Shown piece after piece: positions 34,533 to 42,732 of a stretch of 64,000 nt of DNA. The stretch covers positions 186,001-250,000 of the forward strand of contig NZ_JAHZQZ020000011.1 in the NCBI RefSeq assembly GCF_019449275.2, in the 5' to 3' direction. This DNA is from Microbacterium sp. HD4P20. GTDB lineage: Bacteria; Actinomycetota; Actinomycetes; Actinomycetales; Microbacteriaceae. A program made the translations under genes and the position numbers. Under the pieces are notes generated by a model. It had not been told where the DNA came from. It saw only the letters and a program-made list of their open reading frames with translations, and made no database searches. How positions within the stretch are numbered: the stretch's first letter is position 1; each line of letters begins with the position of its first letter.

Positions 34533-35519
34533 ATGAGCGAGATGCCCCGGGTCGTCGTGCTGGCCGGCGGGGTCGGCGGATCGAAGTTCGTCCTCGGTGT
34601 GCGGGGTGCGCTGCGCGCGCGCGGTTGGGACGAGGACACGACCTCCGTTCTCACGGTCGTCGTCAACACCGGCGACGATCTGTGGCTCTCAGGGGTCCGC
34701 CTGCAGCCGGACGTCGACTCGGTCACCTACGCCCTCGCCGGCGTCAACGACAGCGGGCGCGGCTGGGGCCGCCAGGGCGACACCGAGCGGGTCAACCACG
34801 AGCTGCAGGCGTGGGGTTCGGGCTGGCCGTGGTTCACGCTCGGAGACCTCGACCTCGGCACCCACCTGGCGCGCACCGGATGGCTGCGCGACGGCCTGAC
34901 GCCGACCGCCGTGCTGGAGCGGATGTCGCACCGCTGGGACCTCGGCGCGCGCCTGCTGCCGATGACCGACTCCGAGGTCGACACGATGGTCGAGCTCGAA
35001 GACGGTGGTCGCCTGCACTTCCAGGAGTGGTGGACGCGGCACCGCGCGACCCTCGCCCCCGCCCGGTTCCACAATCCGGGGATCGACCGGGCGACCCCCG
35101 CTCCGGGAGTGCTCGACGCTATAGCGGCGGCCGACGCGGTGCTCGTGGCGCCCTCCAACCCCGTCGTCTCGATCGGTCCGATCCTGGCGGTGCCCGGCAT
35201 GCGCGAAGCCCTCGCCGCGGCATCCGCCCGCGTCGTCGGGGTATCTCCGATCATCGGCGGCAAGGTCGTGCGGGGCATGGCCGACGTGTGCCTGACCGCG
35301 ATCGGCGTCGAGACCTCCGCGGCGGCGGTCGCCGCGCACTACGGCTCGCGCGATGCCGGTGGCCTGCTGGACGCGTGGCTCATCGCCCAGGAGGACGAGG
35401 CCGCCGCCGCCGAGGTGGCCGGTCTCGGCATCCGTCCGCTCGTCACACCGTTGTGGATGACGGATGCCGCGCACTCGACCGCCCTCGCCGAGACCGCGCT
35501 CGGCGCAGCCGGCGTGTGA
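34533..35519 (+). CDS. cofD: 2-phospho-L-lactate transferase (F420 biosynthesis)
   Basis: A 328-residue transferase joining the lactyl (or phosphoenolpyruvyl) nucleotide to FO in F420 synthesis. Family signatures: VVLAGGVGGSKFVLGV (residues ~7-22), VNTGDDLWLSGVRLQPDVDSV (~48-68), WFTLGDLDLGTHL (~107-119), LPMTDSEVDTMV, and APSNPVVSIGPIL. The FbiB/CofE ligase that usually follows is absent; a TSUP permease gene starts two bases after the stop. cofD faces the fbiC operon. Confidence 0.93.
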   Translation: MSEMPRVVVLAGGVGGSKFVLGVRGALRARGWDEDTTSVLTVVVNTGDDLWLSGVRLQPDVDSVTYALAGVNDSGRGWGRQGDTERVNHELQAWGSGWPWFTLGDLDLGTHLARTGWLRDGLTPTAVLERMSHRWDLGARLLPMTDSEVDTMVELEDGGRLHFQEWWTRHRATLAPARFHNPGIDRATPAPGVLDAIAAADAVLVAPSNPVVSIGPILAVPGMREALAAASARVVGVSPIIGGKVVRGMADVCLTAIGVETSAAAVAAHYGSRDAGGLLDAWLIAQEDEAAAAEVAGLGIRPLVTPLWMTDAAHSTALAETALGAAGV

Positions 35520-35520
35520 C

Positions 35521-36264
35521 GTGCCCGAGCTGACCTGGTTCGCGTGGGCGCTGCTCGCGCTCGCCGCGGTCATCGTGGGATTGTCGAAGACGGCGGTTCC
35601 CGGCGCAGCCACGCTCGCAGTGGCGATCTTCGCCGCCGTGCTGCCCGCGCGGGAATCGACCGGCACGCTGCTCCTGCTGCTCATCGTCGCCGACCTGTTC
35701 GCCGTCACGATGTATCGCCGGCACGCGAACTGGCGAGCGCTGTTGCGCCTGGCTCCGGCCGTCGTGGCCGGCGTGCTGCTGGGCGTGGTGTTCCTCGCGT
35801 TCGCCGGCGACATCTGGGTCAAGCGGACGATCGGCGTGATCCTGATCCTCGTCATCGCGATCACTCTGCTGCGCCGCCGCTTCGGGGCGGGGGTGTCGGA
35901 TGTCGGGCCCCACCGCGTCGCCGCCGCGACCTATGGCGTGCTGGGCGGCTTCACGACCATGGTGGCGAACGCCGCCGGGCCGGTGATGTCGATGTACTTC
36001 CTGGCCGCGCGGTTTCCGGTGAAGGAGTTCCTCGGCACAGCGGCGTGGTTCTTCGCGATCGTCAACCTGTTCAAGGTGCCGTTCTCGGTCGGGCTCGGCA
36101 TCATCACACCGCCCGGCCTGCTGCTGGACCTCGTACTGGTGCCGCTCGTGGTGGGCGGCGCGCTGGTCGGGCGCTGCCTGGCCGACCGGCTCGACCAGAA
36201 GCTGTTCGAACGGCTGGTCATCGTCTTCACGATCGTCGGGGCGGTGTACCTGCTCGTCGCGTGA
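35521..36264 (+). CDS. TSUP-family (TauE/SafE) anion permease
   Basis: A 247-residue membrane protein with about eight hydrophobic segments; GLSKTAVPGAATLAVAIFAA at the N-terminus and ANAAGPVMSMYFLAARFPVKEFLGTAAW in the middle are TSUP signatures. Family members carry sulfite, sulfonates or other organic anions; here the substrate is unknown. GTG at 35521 starts one base after the cofD stop, so it is probably cotranscribed with cofD. Confidence 0.85.
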   Translation: MPELTWFAWALLALAAVIVGLSKTAVPGAATLAVAIFAAVLPARESTGTLLLLLIVADLFAVTMYRRHANWRALLRLAPAVVAGVLLGVVFLAFAGDIWVKRTIGVILILVIAITLLRRRFGAGVSDVGPHRVAAATYGVLGGFTTMVANAAGPVMSMYFLAARFPVKEFLGTAAWFFAIVNLFKVPFSVGLGIITPPGLLLDLVLVPLVVGGALVGRCLADRLDQKLFERLVIVFTIVGAVYLLVA

Positions 36265-36310
36265 GGCCCCGCTCCGTCGCGCCGACCCCCTTCCGTCGAA
36301 ACCGCACGGT

Positions 36311-36360
36311 CTCGCCGAACACGCATCCTGCTGGCGCGTGGGACGTGCGTATTCGGCGAG
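36311..36360. repeat. 15-bp inverted repeat in convergent gap
   Basis: CTCGCCGAACACGCA (36311-36325) and TGCGTATTCGGCGAG (36346-36360) pair over 15 bases with one mismatch around a 20-base loop. Just outside, TACGCA (36361-36366) can pair with TGCGTA (36346-36351). It lies 47 bases after the permease stop and may act as a terminator. Confidence 0.7.
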
Positions 36361-36390
36361 TACGCACGTTCTCGACAACGCGGGAGGCGA

Positions 36391-36519
36391 CGACGCGGCG
36401 GGGCGGCGACGGGCGGGCGGGGCGGGCGGCGACGGGCGGGGGTGCGGGCGGGCGGGGCGGCGACGGGCGGGCGGGGCGGGGGTGCGACGGGCGGGCGGGG
36501 AGGCGACGGGCGGGGGTGC
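36391..36519. repeat. G-rich tandem-repeat tract
   Basis: About 130 bases of imperfect ~20-bp units built from GGGCGGGCGGGG and GGCGACGG. The plus strand has many runs of three or more G and could form G-quadruplexes. It ends five bases before the stop of the minus-strand cupin gene and lies in the convergent gap after the TSUP gene. Confidence 0.8.
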
Positions 36520-36523
36520 AGCC

Positions 36524-36955
36524 TCAGGCCCAGGGCAAGGGGCGGTCGCCGCCGCGCTCGCTGTCGTCGGGCAGGTGGGGCAGCTCGGTGCCGCCCGCGC
36601 GGATGCACAGCCACCGCAGCTGCTCGGAGCTGCCCGGCACCGCCCGCCAGGTGCGCCACACGTCCTGCCCGACCCGGACGACCGTGCCGGGGCCGACGTC
36701 GACGATGTCGTCGTCGAGGCCCATCTGGCCCCGGCCCGCGAGAAAGACGTACAGCTCCTCGATGCGGGCGTGCCGGTGCCAGTACCCGGCCTCTTCGCCC
36801 GGCTCGAGCGCGTTGGCCGTCATCCCGATGTACTGCATCGTGATGTCGTGGTCGACTACCCGCCGGCCGTCGCGCGAGCTGTCGGGCCGGAACCCGCCGT
36901 AGTGCTCGCGCCACTCGTCCAGTCCGCCCATCTCCAGCACCTGATAGTCGCTCAT
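36524..36955 (-). CDS. cupin-domain protein
   Basis: A 143-residue single-domain cupin. Motif 1 is GYWHRHARIEELYVFLAGRG (residues ~57-76), holding the two histidines and glutamate of a metal site; motif 2 lies around DVGPGTVVRVGQDVWRTWR. Substrate unknown. ATG at 36955 is exactly six bases after TAGCCT (36967-36962), so the gene has its own probable leaderless promoter although it also lies 25 bases behind cofC in the same direction. Confidence 0.82.
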   Translation of the reverse strand: MSDYQVLEMGGLDEWREHYGGFRPDSSRDGRRVVDHDITMQYIGMTANALEPGEEAGYWHRHARIEELYVFLAGRGQMGLDDDIVDVGPGTVVRVGQDVWRTWRAVPGSSEQLRWLCIRAGGTELPHLPDDSERGGDRPLPWA

Positions 36956-36980
36956 CCCGCCAGGCTATCGGCGGCAGGGG

Positions 36981-37664
36981 TCAGCCGCGGCGGTCGAGCA
37001 GGGCGGCCGTGTGCGCGCCCAGACCCAGGACGCGCGCGGCGTCGAGCTGGTCGGCGGTGTCGACGTCGCGGCGCAGGGTCGAGGCATCCGGAACCGCCAC
37101 CGGCGTGCATCCCAGCGCGCGGTGCCGCGCGAACGAGCCCTCGCCGAACGACGACTCCCACGCCACGTCCGGCGCCGCCGTGACCAAGGTCGAGCCGGTG
37201 CCCTCGGCGTCGGCGACGACGGCGCGGGGGACGGATGCCGCGGCCCGAAGCGCGTCCGCGAGGTCGCCGGGTCGCAGCGCCGGCAGGTCGCCGAGAAGCG
37301 CGGCACGAGCCATACGGGCGCTCGGGTCCATCGCGGCGACCCCCGTGGCGACGGCCGCGTCGAGGCCTCGGGCATCGCCCTCGGGCACGAACCGCAGCGC
37401 CGGGATGACGGCTGACTCGCGAGCGAACGCCGGGTCGTTCGTCACGACGACCACCTGGGCGACGAGCTCGCACGCCGTAGCCGCCTCGAGGGTGTCGAGG
37501 GCGATCGCGTGCGCGAGGGCGGCGCGGTCGACGCCGGGCACATCGAGCCGGGACTTTCCGCGCGCGGGCGGTTTCACGGGCACGACGACGATCCACCGCA
37601 ACGGCGGTGACTCCGCCTCGCCCGGACCTCGCCGTCCGAACAGACGCCGGATCGAGCCCGTCAC
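36981..37664 (-). CDS. cofC: 2-phospho-L-lactate guanylyltransferase (F420 biosynthesis)
   Basis: A 227-residue nucleotidyltransferase that activates 2-phospholactate or phosphoenolpyruvate for CofD. Visible: VVVPVKPPARGKSRLD (residues ~25-40, the NTP-binding start), VVVTNDPAF, LLGDLPALRPGDL, and the ending FGEGSFARHRALGCTPVAVP then RRDVDTADQLDAA, all typical of CofC/FbiD. GTG at 37664 overlaps the fgd stop as GTGA. Last F420 gene of the minus-strand operon. Confidence 0.9.
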   Translation of the reverse strand: MTGSIRRLFGRRGPGEAESPPLRWIVVVPVKPPARGKSRLDVPGVDRAALAHAIALDTLEAATACELVAQVVVVTNDPAFARESAVIPALRFVPEGDARGLDAAVATGVAAMDPSARMARAALLGDLPALRPGDLADALRAAASVPRAVVADAEGTGSTLVTAAPDVAWESSFGEGSFARHRALGCTPVAVPDASTLRRDVDTADQLDAARVLGLGAHTAALLDRRG

Positions 37665-38695
37665 GCGCCGTACTTCGCGCGCAGCCGCGGCAGGATCTCC
37701 TCGCCGTACATGCGCAGGAACGTCGCCTGGTCGTGCCCGGGGTCGTGGAACACCAGGTGACGGAAGCCGTGCTCGACGTACCAGGCGATGCGTTCGACGT
37801 GCTCGTCGGGGTCGGTCGACACGATGAACCGCGACGCCGTGCGCTCGATGGGCAGCTCTTCGCCCAGCCGCTGCATCTCGATGGGGTCGTCGACGCCCAT
37901 CTTCTCGTCGGGCGTGAGAGCGAGGGGAGCCCAGAAACGAGTCTTCTCGCGGGCCGCTTCGAGGGAGTGGTCGAACGAGACCTTCACCTCGATGAGCGTG
38001 TCGATGTCGGCGCGCGTGCGGTCGGCCTTCGACAATCCCTCGTCGAGCGCCGGCAGCAGCGTCTCGGTGTAGAGCTCGGGCTTCTTGCCCGACGTCGTGA
38101 TGAAGCCGTCGGCCGTTCGTCCGGCCAGCCGCGTCGCAGCCGGACCCGCCGCCCCGATGTAGATCGGCACCGCCTGGTCGGGCTTGTCGTAGACCGTCGT
38201 GTTGCGGGTCGTGTAGTACGTGCCGTCGAAGGTGACGCGGTCCTCCGACCACAGCCGACGGATCAGCCCGATGGCCTCCTTCAGACGCTGGAAGCGTTCG
38301 GGCGGATCGGGCCAGGTCATCCCGAGGTTCGCTTCGTTGAGCGCTTCGCCGGTGCCCACGCCGAGGATCACGCGTCCCGGGTACAAGACACCGAGTGTCG
38401 CGAAATCCTGCGCGACCACGGCCGGGTGGTAGCGGAACGTGGGCGTCAGCACCGACGTGCCGATCATCACCCTCGAGGTCTTCGCGCCGAGGGCGCCGAG
38501 CCAAGGGATGGATGCCGGAGCGTGGCCGCCCTCGTGCAGCCAGGGCTGCAGGTGGTCCGAGATGAACACCGAGTCGAAGCCGACCTCCTCGGCCAGCACG
38601 CCGTAGTCGAGAAGCTCGGTGGGACCGAACTGCTCGGCGGAAGCCTTGTAGCCGAACCGCAGCGGGACGCCGCCGTGCTGAAGTCGATCCGTCAT
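37661..38695 (-). CDS. fgd: F420-dependent glucose-6-phosphate dehydrogenase
   Basis: A 344-residue bacterial-luciferase-like TIM-barrel enzyme. It closely follows the mycobacterial Fgd pattern: FGYKASAEQFGP (residues ~13-24), SDHLQPWLHEGGHAP, LGTSVLTPTFRYHPAVVAQ-type stretch, and GVGTGEALNE. Fgd uses glucose 6-phosphate to reduce F420, supplying F420H2. ATG at 38695 overlaps the monooxygenase stop (ATGA), and its own stop overlaps cofC (GTGA), so it is translated as part of the operon. Other luciferase-like F420 oxidoreductases are possible, but the Fgd motifs are strong. Confidence 0.9.
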   Translation of the reverse strand: MTDRLQHGGVPLRFGYKASAEQFGPTELLDYGVLAEEVGFDSVFISDHLQPWLHEGGHAPASIPWLGALGAKTSRVMIGTSVLTPTFRYHPAVVAQDFATLGVLYPGRVILGVGTGEALNEANLGMTWPDPPERFQRLKEAIGLIRRLWSEDRVTFDGTYYTTRNTTVYDKPDQAVPIYIGAAGPAATRLAGRTADGFITTSGKKPELYTETLLPALDEGLSKADRTRADIDTLIEVKVSFDHSLEAAREKTRFWAPLALTPDEKMGVDDPIEMQRLGEELPIERTASRFIVSTDPDEHVERIAWYVEHGFRHLVFHDPGHDQATFLRMYGEEILPRLRAKYGA

Positions 38696-40185
38696 GTGGG
38701 CTCCTTTTCGAGGATGGGCAGAGGAAGGAACTCCGAGCCGTCGGCCCGGGCCAAGCGGGCGCGGAAGGCATCGACCGTGCCGGGCCACAGCAGTGTGAGC
38801 CGGCCGGAGCGCTCGTCGACGTACCAGTTGCGGCATCCGCCGGTGATCCAGGGGGTGGATGCCGCGGCGGCCGCGATCTCGTCGGTGTACGCGCGCTCGG
38901 CGACGGGGTCCACGCGCAGCACGCCGCCGGCTGTGGCGCGGCGGTCGAGCACGCGCGCGACGTAAGCGGCCTGCTCCTCGATCATGAGCACCGAGGAGGA
39001 GTGGCCGAGCGAGGCGTTGGGTCCGTTGAGCACGAACAGATTGGGGAACCCCGCGACGACCGTCGAGCCGAACGAGGTCATGCCCGCGAACCAGTGCGCC
39101 GCGAGGGTCTGCCCGCCCTCTCCCACGACGAGGTCGGCGTACGGCTGCCGCGTCGAGGCGAATCCGGTCGCGAGCACGAGGGCGTCGACCTCGTGGCGAG
39201 TGCCGTCCGCGGCGACGAGCGTCGAACCCTCGACGCAGGTGAGGGCCGACGGCACGAGCGTCACGGCATCGGAGGCGACGGCCGGGTAGAAGTCGTCCGA
39301 GAGCAGCACGCGCTTGCAGCCGAACGCGTAGTCCGGCGTGAGCGCAGCGCGCAGTGCGGGGTCGGCGACCTGCGCCTCGAGGTGGGCGCGCGCCTCCGCC
39401 GTCGCGGTGGCCGAGGCCACGGCATCCCCCGCACGTGACGCGAAGCGCGCCTCGCCCTCGGCGTACAGGCGGGCCCGCACCCGGGCCAGCTCGTCGGGGT
39501 GGGCGGCGAATCGGTCGCGGTCGGCGTCGGAGTAGACGGTGCCGCCACGCGGGACGATCCAGGCCGGGCTGCGCTGGAACAGCGTCACGTGCGCGGCGTC
39601 GCGGGCGAGGCTCGGCACGATCTGCACGGCGCTCGCACCGGTGCCGACGACGCCGATCCGCAGGCCGTCGAGCCGGGCTTCGTGGTCCCAGCGCGCGGAG
39701 TGGAACAACGGTCCAGGGAAGGTCCCGAGCCCGGCGATGTCGGGGATGGCGGGCTCGGTCAAGCGTCCGCACGCGAGCACCAGGGCATCGGCGACCACGA
39801 CCCCGGTCGAGGTTCCGATGCGCCACACCTCGTGCTCGGCATCCCAATCCGCCCACTGCATCGCCGTGCCGAGGCGCAGACGGCCGCCCAGCCGCTCGGC
39901 CTCGACGACGTCCTCGAGGTAGGAGTGGATCTCGTCGCCGCGCGCGAACGTGCCCGACCACGACGGGTTCGGGTGCGAGGCGAAGCCGTACAGGTGCGAG
40001 GGCACGTCGCACGCGACCCCCGGATACGTGTTGTCGCGCCACGTGCCGCCGACCGAGGCGCCGCGTTCGAGCACGACGAAGTCGTCGCGCCCGGCGCGCT
40101 GCAGCGCGATCGCGATGCCGATGCCCGCGAAGCCGGCGCCGACGATGGCCACCTCGACGCGTGCGGTCACCCCGGCAGCTGTCAT
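38692..40185 (-). CDS. flavin-containing (Baeyer-Villiger-type) monooxygenase
   Basis: A 497-residue FAD/NADPH monooxygenase. FAD site VAIVGAGFAGIGIAIAL (residues ~12-28), GGTWRDNTYPGVACDVPSHLY, the BVMO fingerprint FPGPLFHSARWD (FxGxxxHxxxW[PD], ~159-170), NADPH site GVVGTGASAVQI, and FVLNGPNASLG near the C-terminus. It inserts oxygen into a ketone or oxidises a soft nucleophile; substrate unknown. It sits between fbiC and fgd with 4-bp overlaps on both sides, which is unusual and suggests a role linked to F420 use or to an F420-dependent pathway. Confidence 0.88.
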   Translation of the reverse strand: MTAAGVTARVEVAIVGAGFAGIGIAIALQRAGRDDFVVLERGASVGGTWRDNTYPGVACDVPSHLYGFASHPNPSWSGTFARGDEIHSYLEDVVEAERLGGRLRLGTAMQWADWDAEHEVWRIGTSTGVVVADALVLACGRLTEPAIPDIAGLGTFPGPLFHSARWDHEARLDGLRIGVVGTGASAVQIVPSLARDAAHVTLFQRSPAWIVPRGGTVYSDADRDRFAAHPDELARVRARLYAEGEARFASRAGDAVASATATAEARAHLEAQVADPALRAALTPDYAFGCKRVLLSDDFYPAVASDAVTLVPSALTCVEGSTLVAADGTRHEVDALVLATGFASTRQPYADLVVGEGGQTLAAHWFAGMTSFGSTVVAGFPNLFVLNGPNASLGHSSSVLMIEEQAAYVARVLDRRATAGGVLRVDPVAERAYTDEIAAAAASTPWITGGCRNWYVDERSGRLTLLWPGTVDAFRARLARADGSEFLPLPILEKEPT

Positions 40186-42629
40186 CGCAGCGCCGCCTTG
40201 CGGCCGGGCGGGGGCTCACGGTAGTCGGTGGTGCGCTGGCGGAACGGACGGAACAGGCGTGCGACGAGGGCCGCGGCATCCGTCACCGGCAGTTCGAGCC
40301 CGTGCTCGATGCCCGCCCGGGGCTTCACGCGTCCGTCGAGGAGCGTGCCGCCGAGGTCGTCGCCGCCGGACTGCAGCAGCACGGCGGATGCTTGGCGCCC
40401 GACGCGCGTCCACGGGATCTGGATGTGCGGGATGCTGCCCGACAGCATCAGCCGCGACACGGCGACCATCGCGCGGTGCTCGTCGATCGGCGCGCGGCCG
40501 GGAACGAGCGGGACGCCCCCGGTCGGCCCCGGGAGGGCGATCGGGACGAACTCGGTGAAGCCTCGCGTGTCGGACTGGATCGCACGCAGCCGCCGCAGGT
40601 GGGCGATGCGCTCGGCGGCCGTCTCGACGTGGCCGTAGAACAGCACGCTCGTCGAGCGGAGGCCCGCGCGGTGCGCCGCCGTGATCCCCTCGATCCAGCG
40701 GTCGATCTCGAGGTCGCCGGGCGCGACGAGGCCGCGCACCCGCTCGCTCAGCACCTTGACGCCGGTGCCAGGCACGGTGTCGACGCCGGCTTCGCGCAGG
40801 GCGTCGAGGCCCCCCTCGAGGCCGAGGCCGGTGCGATCGGCGAGGTCTCGGACGTCTTGCGGGCGGTAGGCGTGGAGGTGGATCCCCGGTGCGGCGGCCT
40901 TCACGGCGCGCGCGATGTCGAGGTAGCGCTCGGGGCTCTCCGCGCCGGGGAGCAGGCCCTGCACGCACAGCTCGGTCGCGCCGAGGTCCCACGCGTCGGC
41001 GGCGATGGCGGCGATGTCGTCGAGGGTGAAGGTGGCGGGGTCCTCGGTCACGACCGAGCGCAGTCCGCTCGACGTGAGATTGCGGTTGACCACGAGGCTC
41101 ACCGCCTCGCCCACGGTGTAGCGGCGGACGTCGTCGGCGGTCGCGGCGAGCGCGTCGAGGTCGTCACCGGTGGCCTCGAGCAGCGTCACCCACCCGGCGT
41201 CGTCGAGCGCGAGCGGGTCGGCCGCCGCGGCCTCGGCGAGCCGCCTGACGCCCGCCGCGCTCTCGCCGGCACCACCCCCCGGTTCATTCGTCACAGATGT
41301 ACGCGAAACGCCGTCCGCCGCGTACATGTGTGACGAACGAACCGCGGGGGTGGGGATGGGGGTGGGAGGGGCGGATGCCGCGGCCAGGCCGGTCGCCGGA
41401 TCGGCGAGCGCGTCGACGGCGGGGCGCAAGGCGGGGTCGATCCAGGTCTCGGCATCGAGGACGAACTCGGGCTGCGCGGTGAGGCGCTCGCGCAGCTCGA
41501 AGCCGAGCTCGGCGGTCATGCGGGCGAGGTCGTCGAGATGCGGCCACGGGCGCTCGGGGTTGACGTGGTCGGCGGTCAGCGGCGAGACTCCGCCCCAATC
41601 GTCGGCGCCGGCGCGCACGAGCAGATCGAACTCGGCAGGGTCGGAGAGGTTCGGCGGCACCTGGATCCGCATGCGCGGGCCCATCACCAGCCGTGCCACG
41701 GCCACCGCGGCCACGTACTCGCGCAGCTCGGCATCGGGCGCGCCCTGCATCGCGGTGCGGGGCTTCGCGCGGAAGTTCTGCACGATCACCTCCTGCACGT
41801 GACCCTGCGTGCCCCCAGGAGCCTCGACCGCGTGGCGCTCGTGCGCATCGCGGATCGCGACGAGCGACTCGGCGCGATCTCGCAGCGTCTCCCCGATGCC
41901 CACCAGGATCCCCGTCGTGAAGGGCACACGTTCGCGGCCGGCCGCGTCGATCACCTCGAGGCGCAGGTCGGGATCCTTGTCGGGCGAGCCGAAGTGCACC
42001 TGACCGGGGTCCTCGAAGAGCCGGCGGGACGTGGTCTCGAGCATCATGCCCATCGACGGCGCCGTGGGCCGCAGCATCCGGATCTCATCCGCGCTCATGA
42101 CGCCCGGATTCAGGTGCGCGAGCAGTCCCGTCTCGGCGGTCACGAGGCGGGCGATGTGGCCGACGTAGTCGAGCGTCGACGCGAAGCCGTGCTCGTCGAG
42201 CCACGCTCGTGCCTCGGGCCAGCGGTCCTCCGGGCGGTCGCCGAGGGTCAGCAGCACCTCTTTGCAGCCCATCGCCTGACCCTGCCGCACGACGGCGAGC
42301 ACCTGCTCTGGCGACATATAGGCGGGCTTGTGCTTCTTCAGCAGCTGGCCGGGCGTGTCGACGAACACGCAGTAGTGGCAGCGGTCGCGGCACAGCGTGG
42401 TGAGGGGTACGAAGACCTTGCGCGAGTAGGTGAGGATTCCGGGACGGCCGGATGCCTCGAGCCCGGCGTCACGGACGGCTCCGGCGAGCTCGAGCAGACG
42501 CTCGAAATCGGCACCTGTGGCATCCAGCAGCGCTTCCGCGTCCGCGGCATGGAGGCGCTCGCGCGCGGCGGCCCGCGCCAGGACGTCGGCGGCGGGGGCC
42601 GCGGTGACGGAGGGGGACACGGCGCTCAC
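40182..42629 (-). CDS. fbiC: FO synthase CofG-CofH fusion with a degenerate CofH half
   Basis: An 815-residue fusion. CofG half (residues ~60-420) is intact: radical-SAM cysteines C80, C84 and C87 in LCRDRCHYC, CKEVLLTLGDRPEDRW, MLETTSRRLFE and PPNLSDPAEFD. The linker (~429-450) is coded by an inverted repeat. The CofH half (~455-815) keeps VVNRN (~513-517), PGTGVKVL, FYGHVET, FTEFVP, HIQIPW and the ending RQRTTDY. However, the segment after NRN, normally carrying CxxxCxxC, reads LTSSGLRSVVTEDPATFTL: all three cluster cysteines are absent and about nine residues are missing. GTG at 42629 follows GAGACT (42641-42636) by six bases. FO synthesis would need a second CofH elsewhere. Confidence 0.9.
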   Translation of the reverse strand: MSAVSPSVTAAPAADVLARAAARERLHAADAEALLDATGADFERLLELAGAVRDAGLEASGRPGILTYSRKVFVPLTTLCRDRCHYCVFVDTPGQLLKKHKPAYMSPEQVLAVVRQGQAMGCKEVLLTLGDRPEDRWPEARAWLDEHGFASTLDYVGHIARLVTAETGLLAHLNPGVMSADEIRMLRPTAPSMGMMLETTSRRLFEDPGQVHFGSPDKDPDLRLEVIDAAGRERVPFTTGILVGIGETLRDRAESLVAIRDAHERHAVEAPGGTQGHVQEVIVQNFRAKPRTAMQGAPDAELREYVAAVAVARLVMGPRMRIQVPPNLSDPAEFDLLVRAGADDWGGVSPLTADHVNPERPWPHLDDLARMTAELGFELRERLTAQPEFVLDAETWIDPALRPAVDALADPATGLAAASAPPTPIPTPAVRSSHMYAADGVSRTSVTNEPGGGAGESAAGVRRLAEAAAADPLALDDAGWVTLLEATGDDLDALAATADDVRRYTVGEAVSLVVNRNLTSSGLRSVVTEDPATFTLDDIAAIAADAWDLGATELCVQGLLPGAESPERYLDIARAVKAAAPGIHLHAYRPQDVRDLADRTGLGLEGGLDALREAGVDTVPGTGVKVLSERVRGLVAPGDLEIDRWIEGITAAHRAGLRSTSVLFYGHVETAAERIAHLRRLRAIQSDTRGFTEFVPIALPGPTGGVPLVPGRAPIDEHRAMVAVSRLMLSGSIPHIQIPWTRVGRQASAVLLQSGGDDLGGTLLDGRVKPRAGIEHGLELPVTDAAALVARLFRPFRQRTTDYREPPPGRKAALR
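41281..41343. repeat. 25-bp inverted repeat inside fbiC linker
   Basis: Arms at 41281-41305 and 41319-41343 match at 23 of 25 positions around a 13-base loop; the arms contain TTCGTCACA and TGTACGCG in opposite orientation. Flanking C-runs on the left and G-runs on the right extend the pairing. In the reading frame it encodes residues ~429-450 of FbiC, exactly between the CofG and CofH halves. Confidence 0.9.
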
Positions 42630-42732
42630 CGATCCAGTCTCGCACCGCGCACGGCGTCGAGGGGCGCTGATCGTTGCCCTCCTGTAAGCAAATCAACCCG
42701 GATCGACCCCGGAGCGCTGGCAGACTAGTGCC

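Noticed and set aside
36391..36519. Coding region in the G-rich tract
   Set aside because: All frames give Gly/Arg/Ala repeats, and no ribosome binding site is seen; the cupin stop bounds it on one side.
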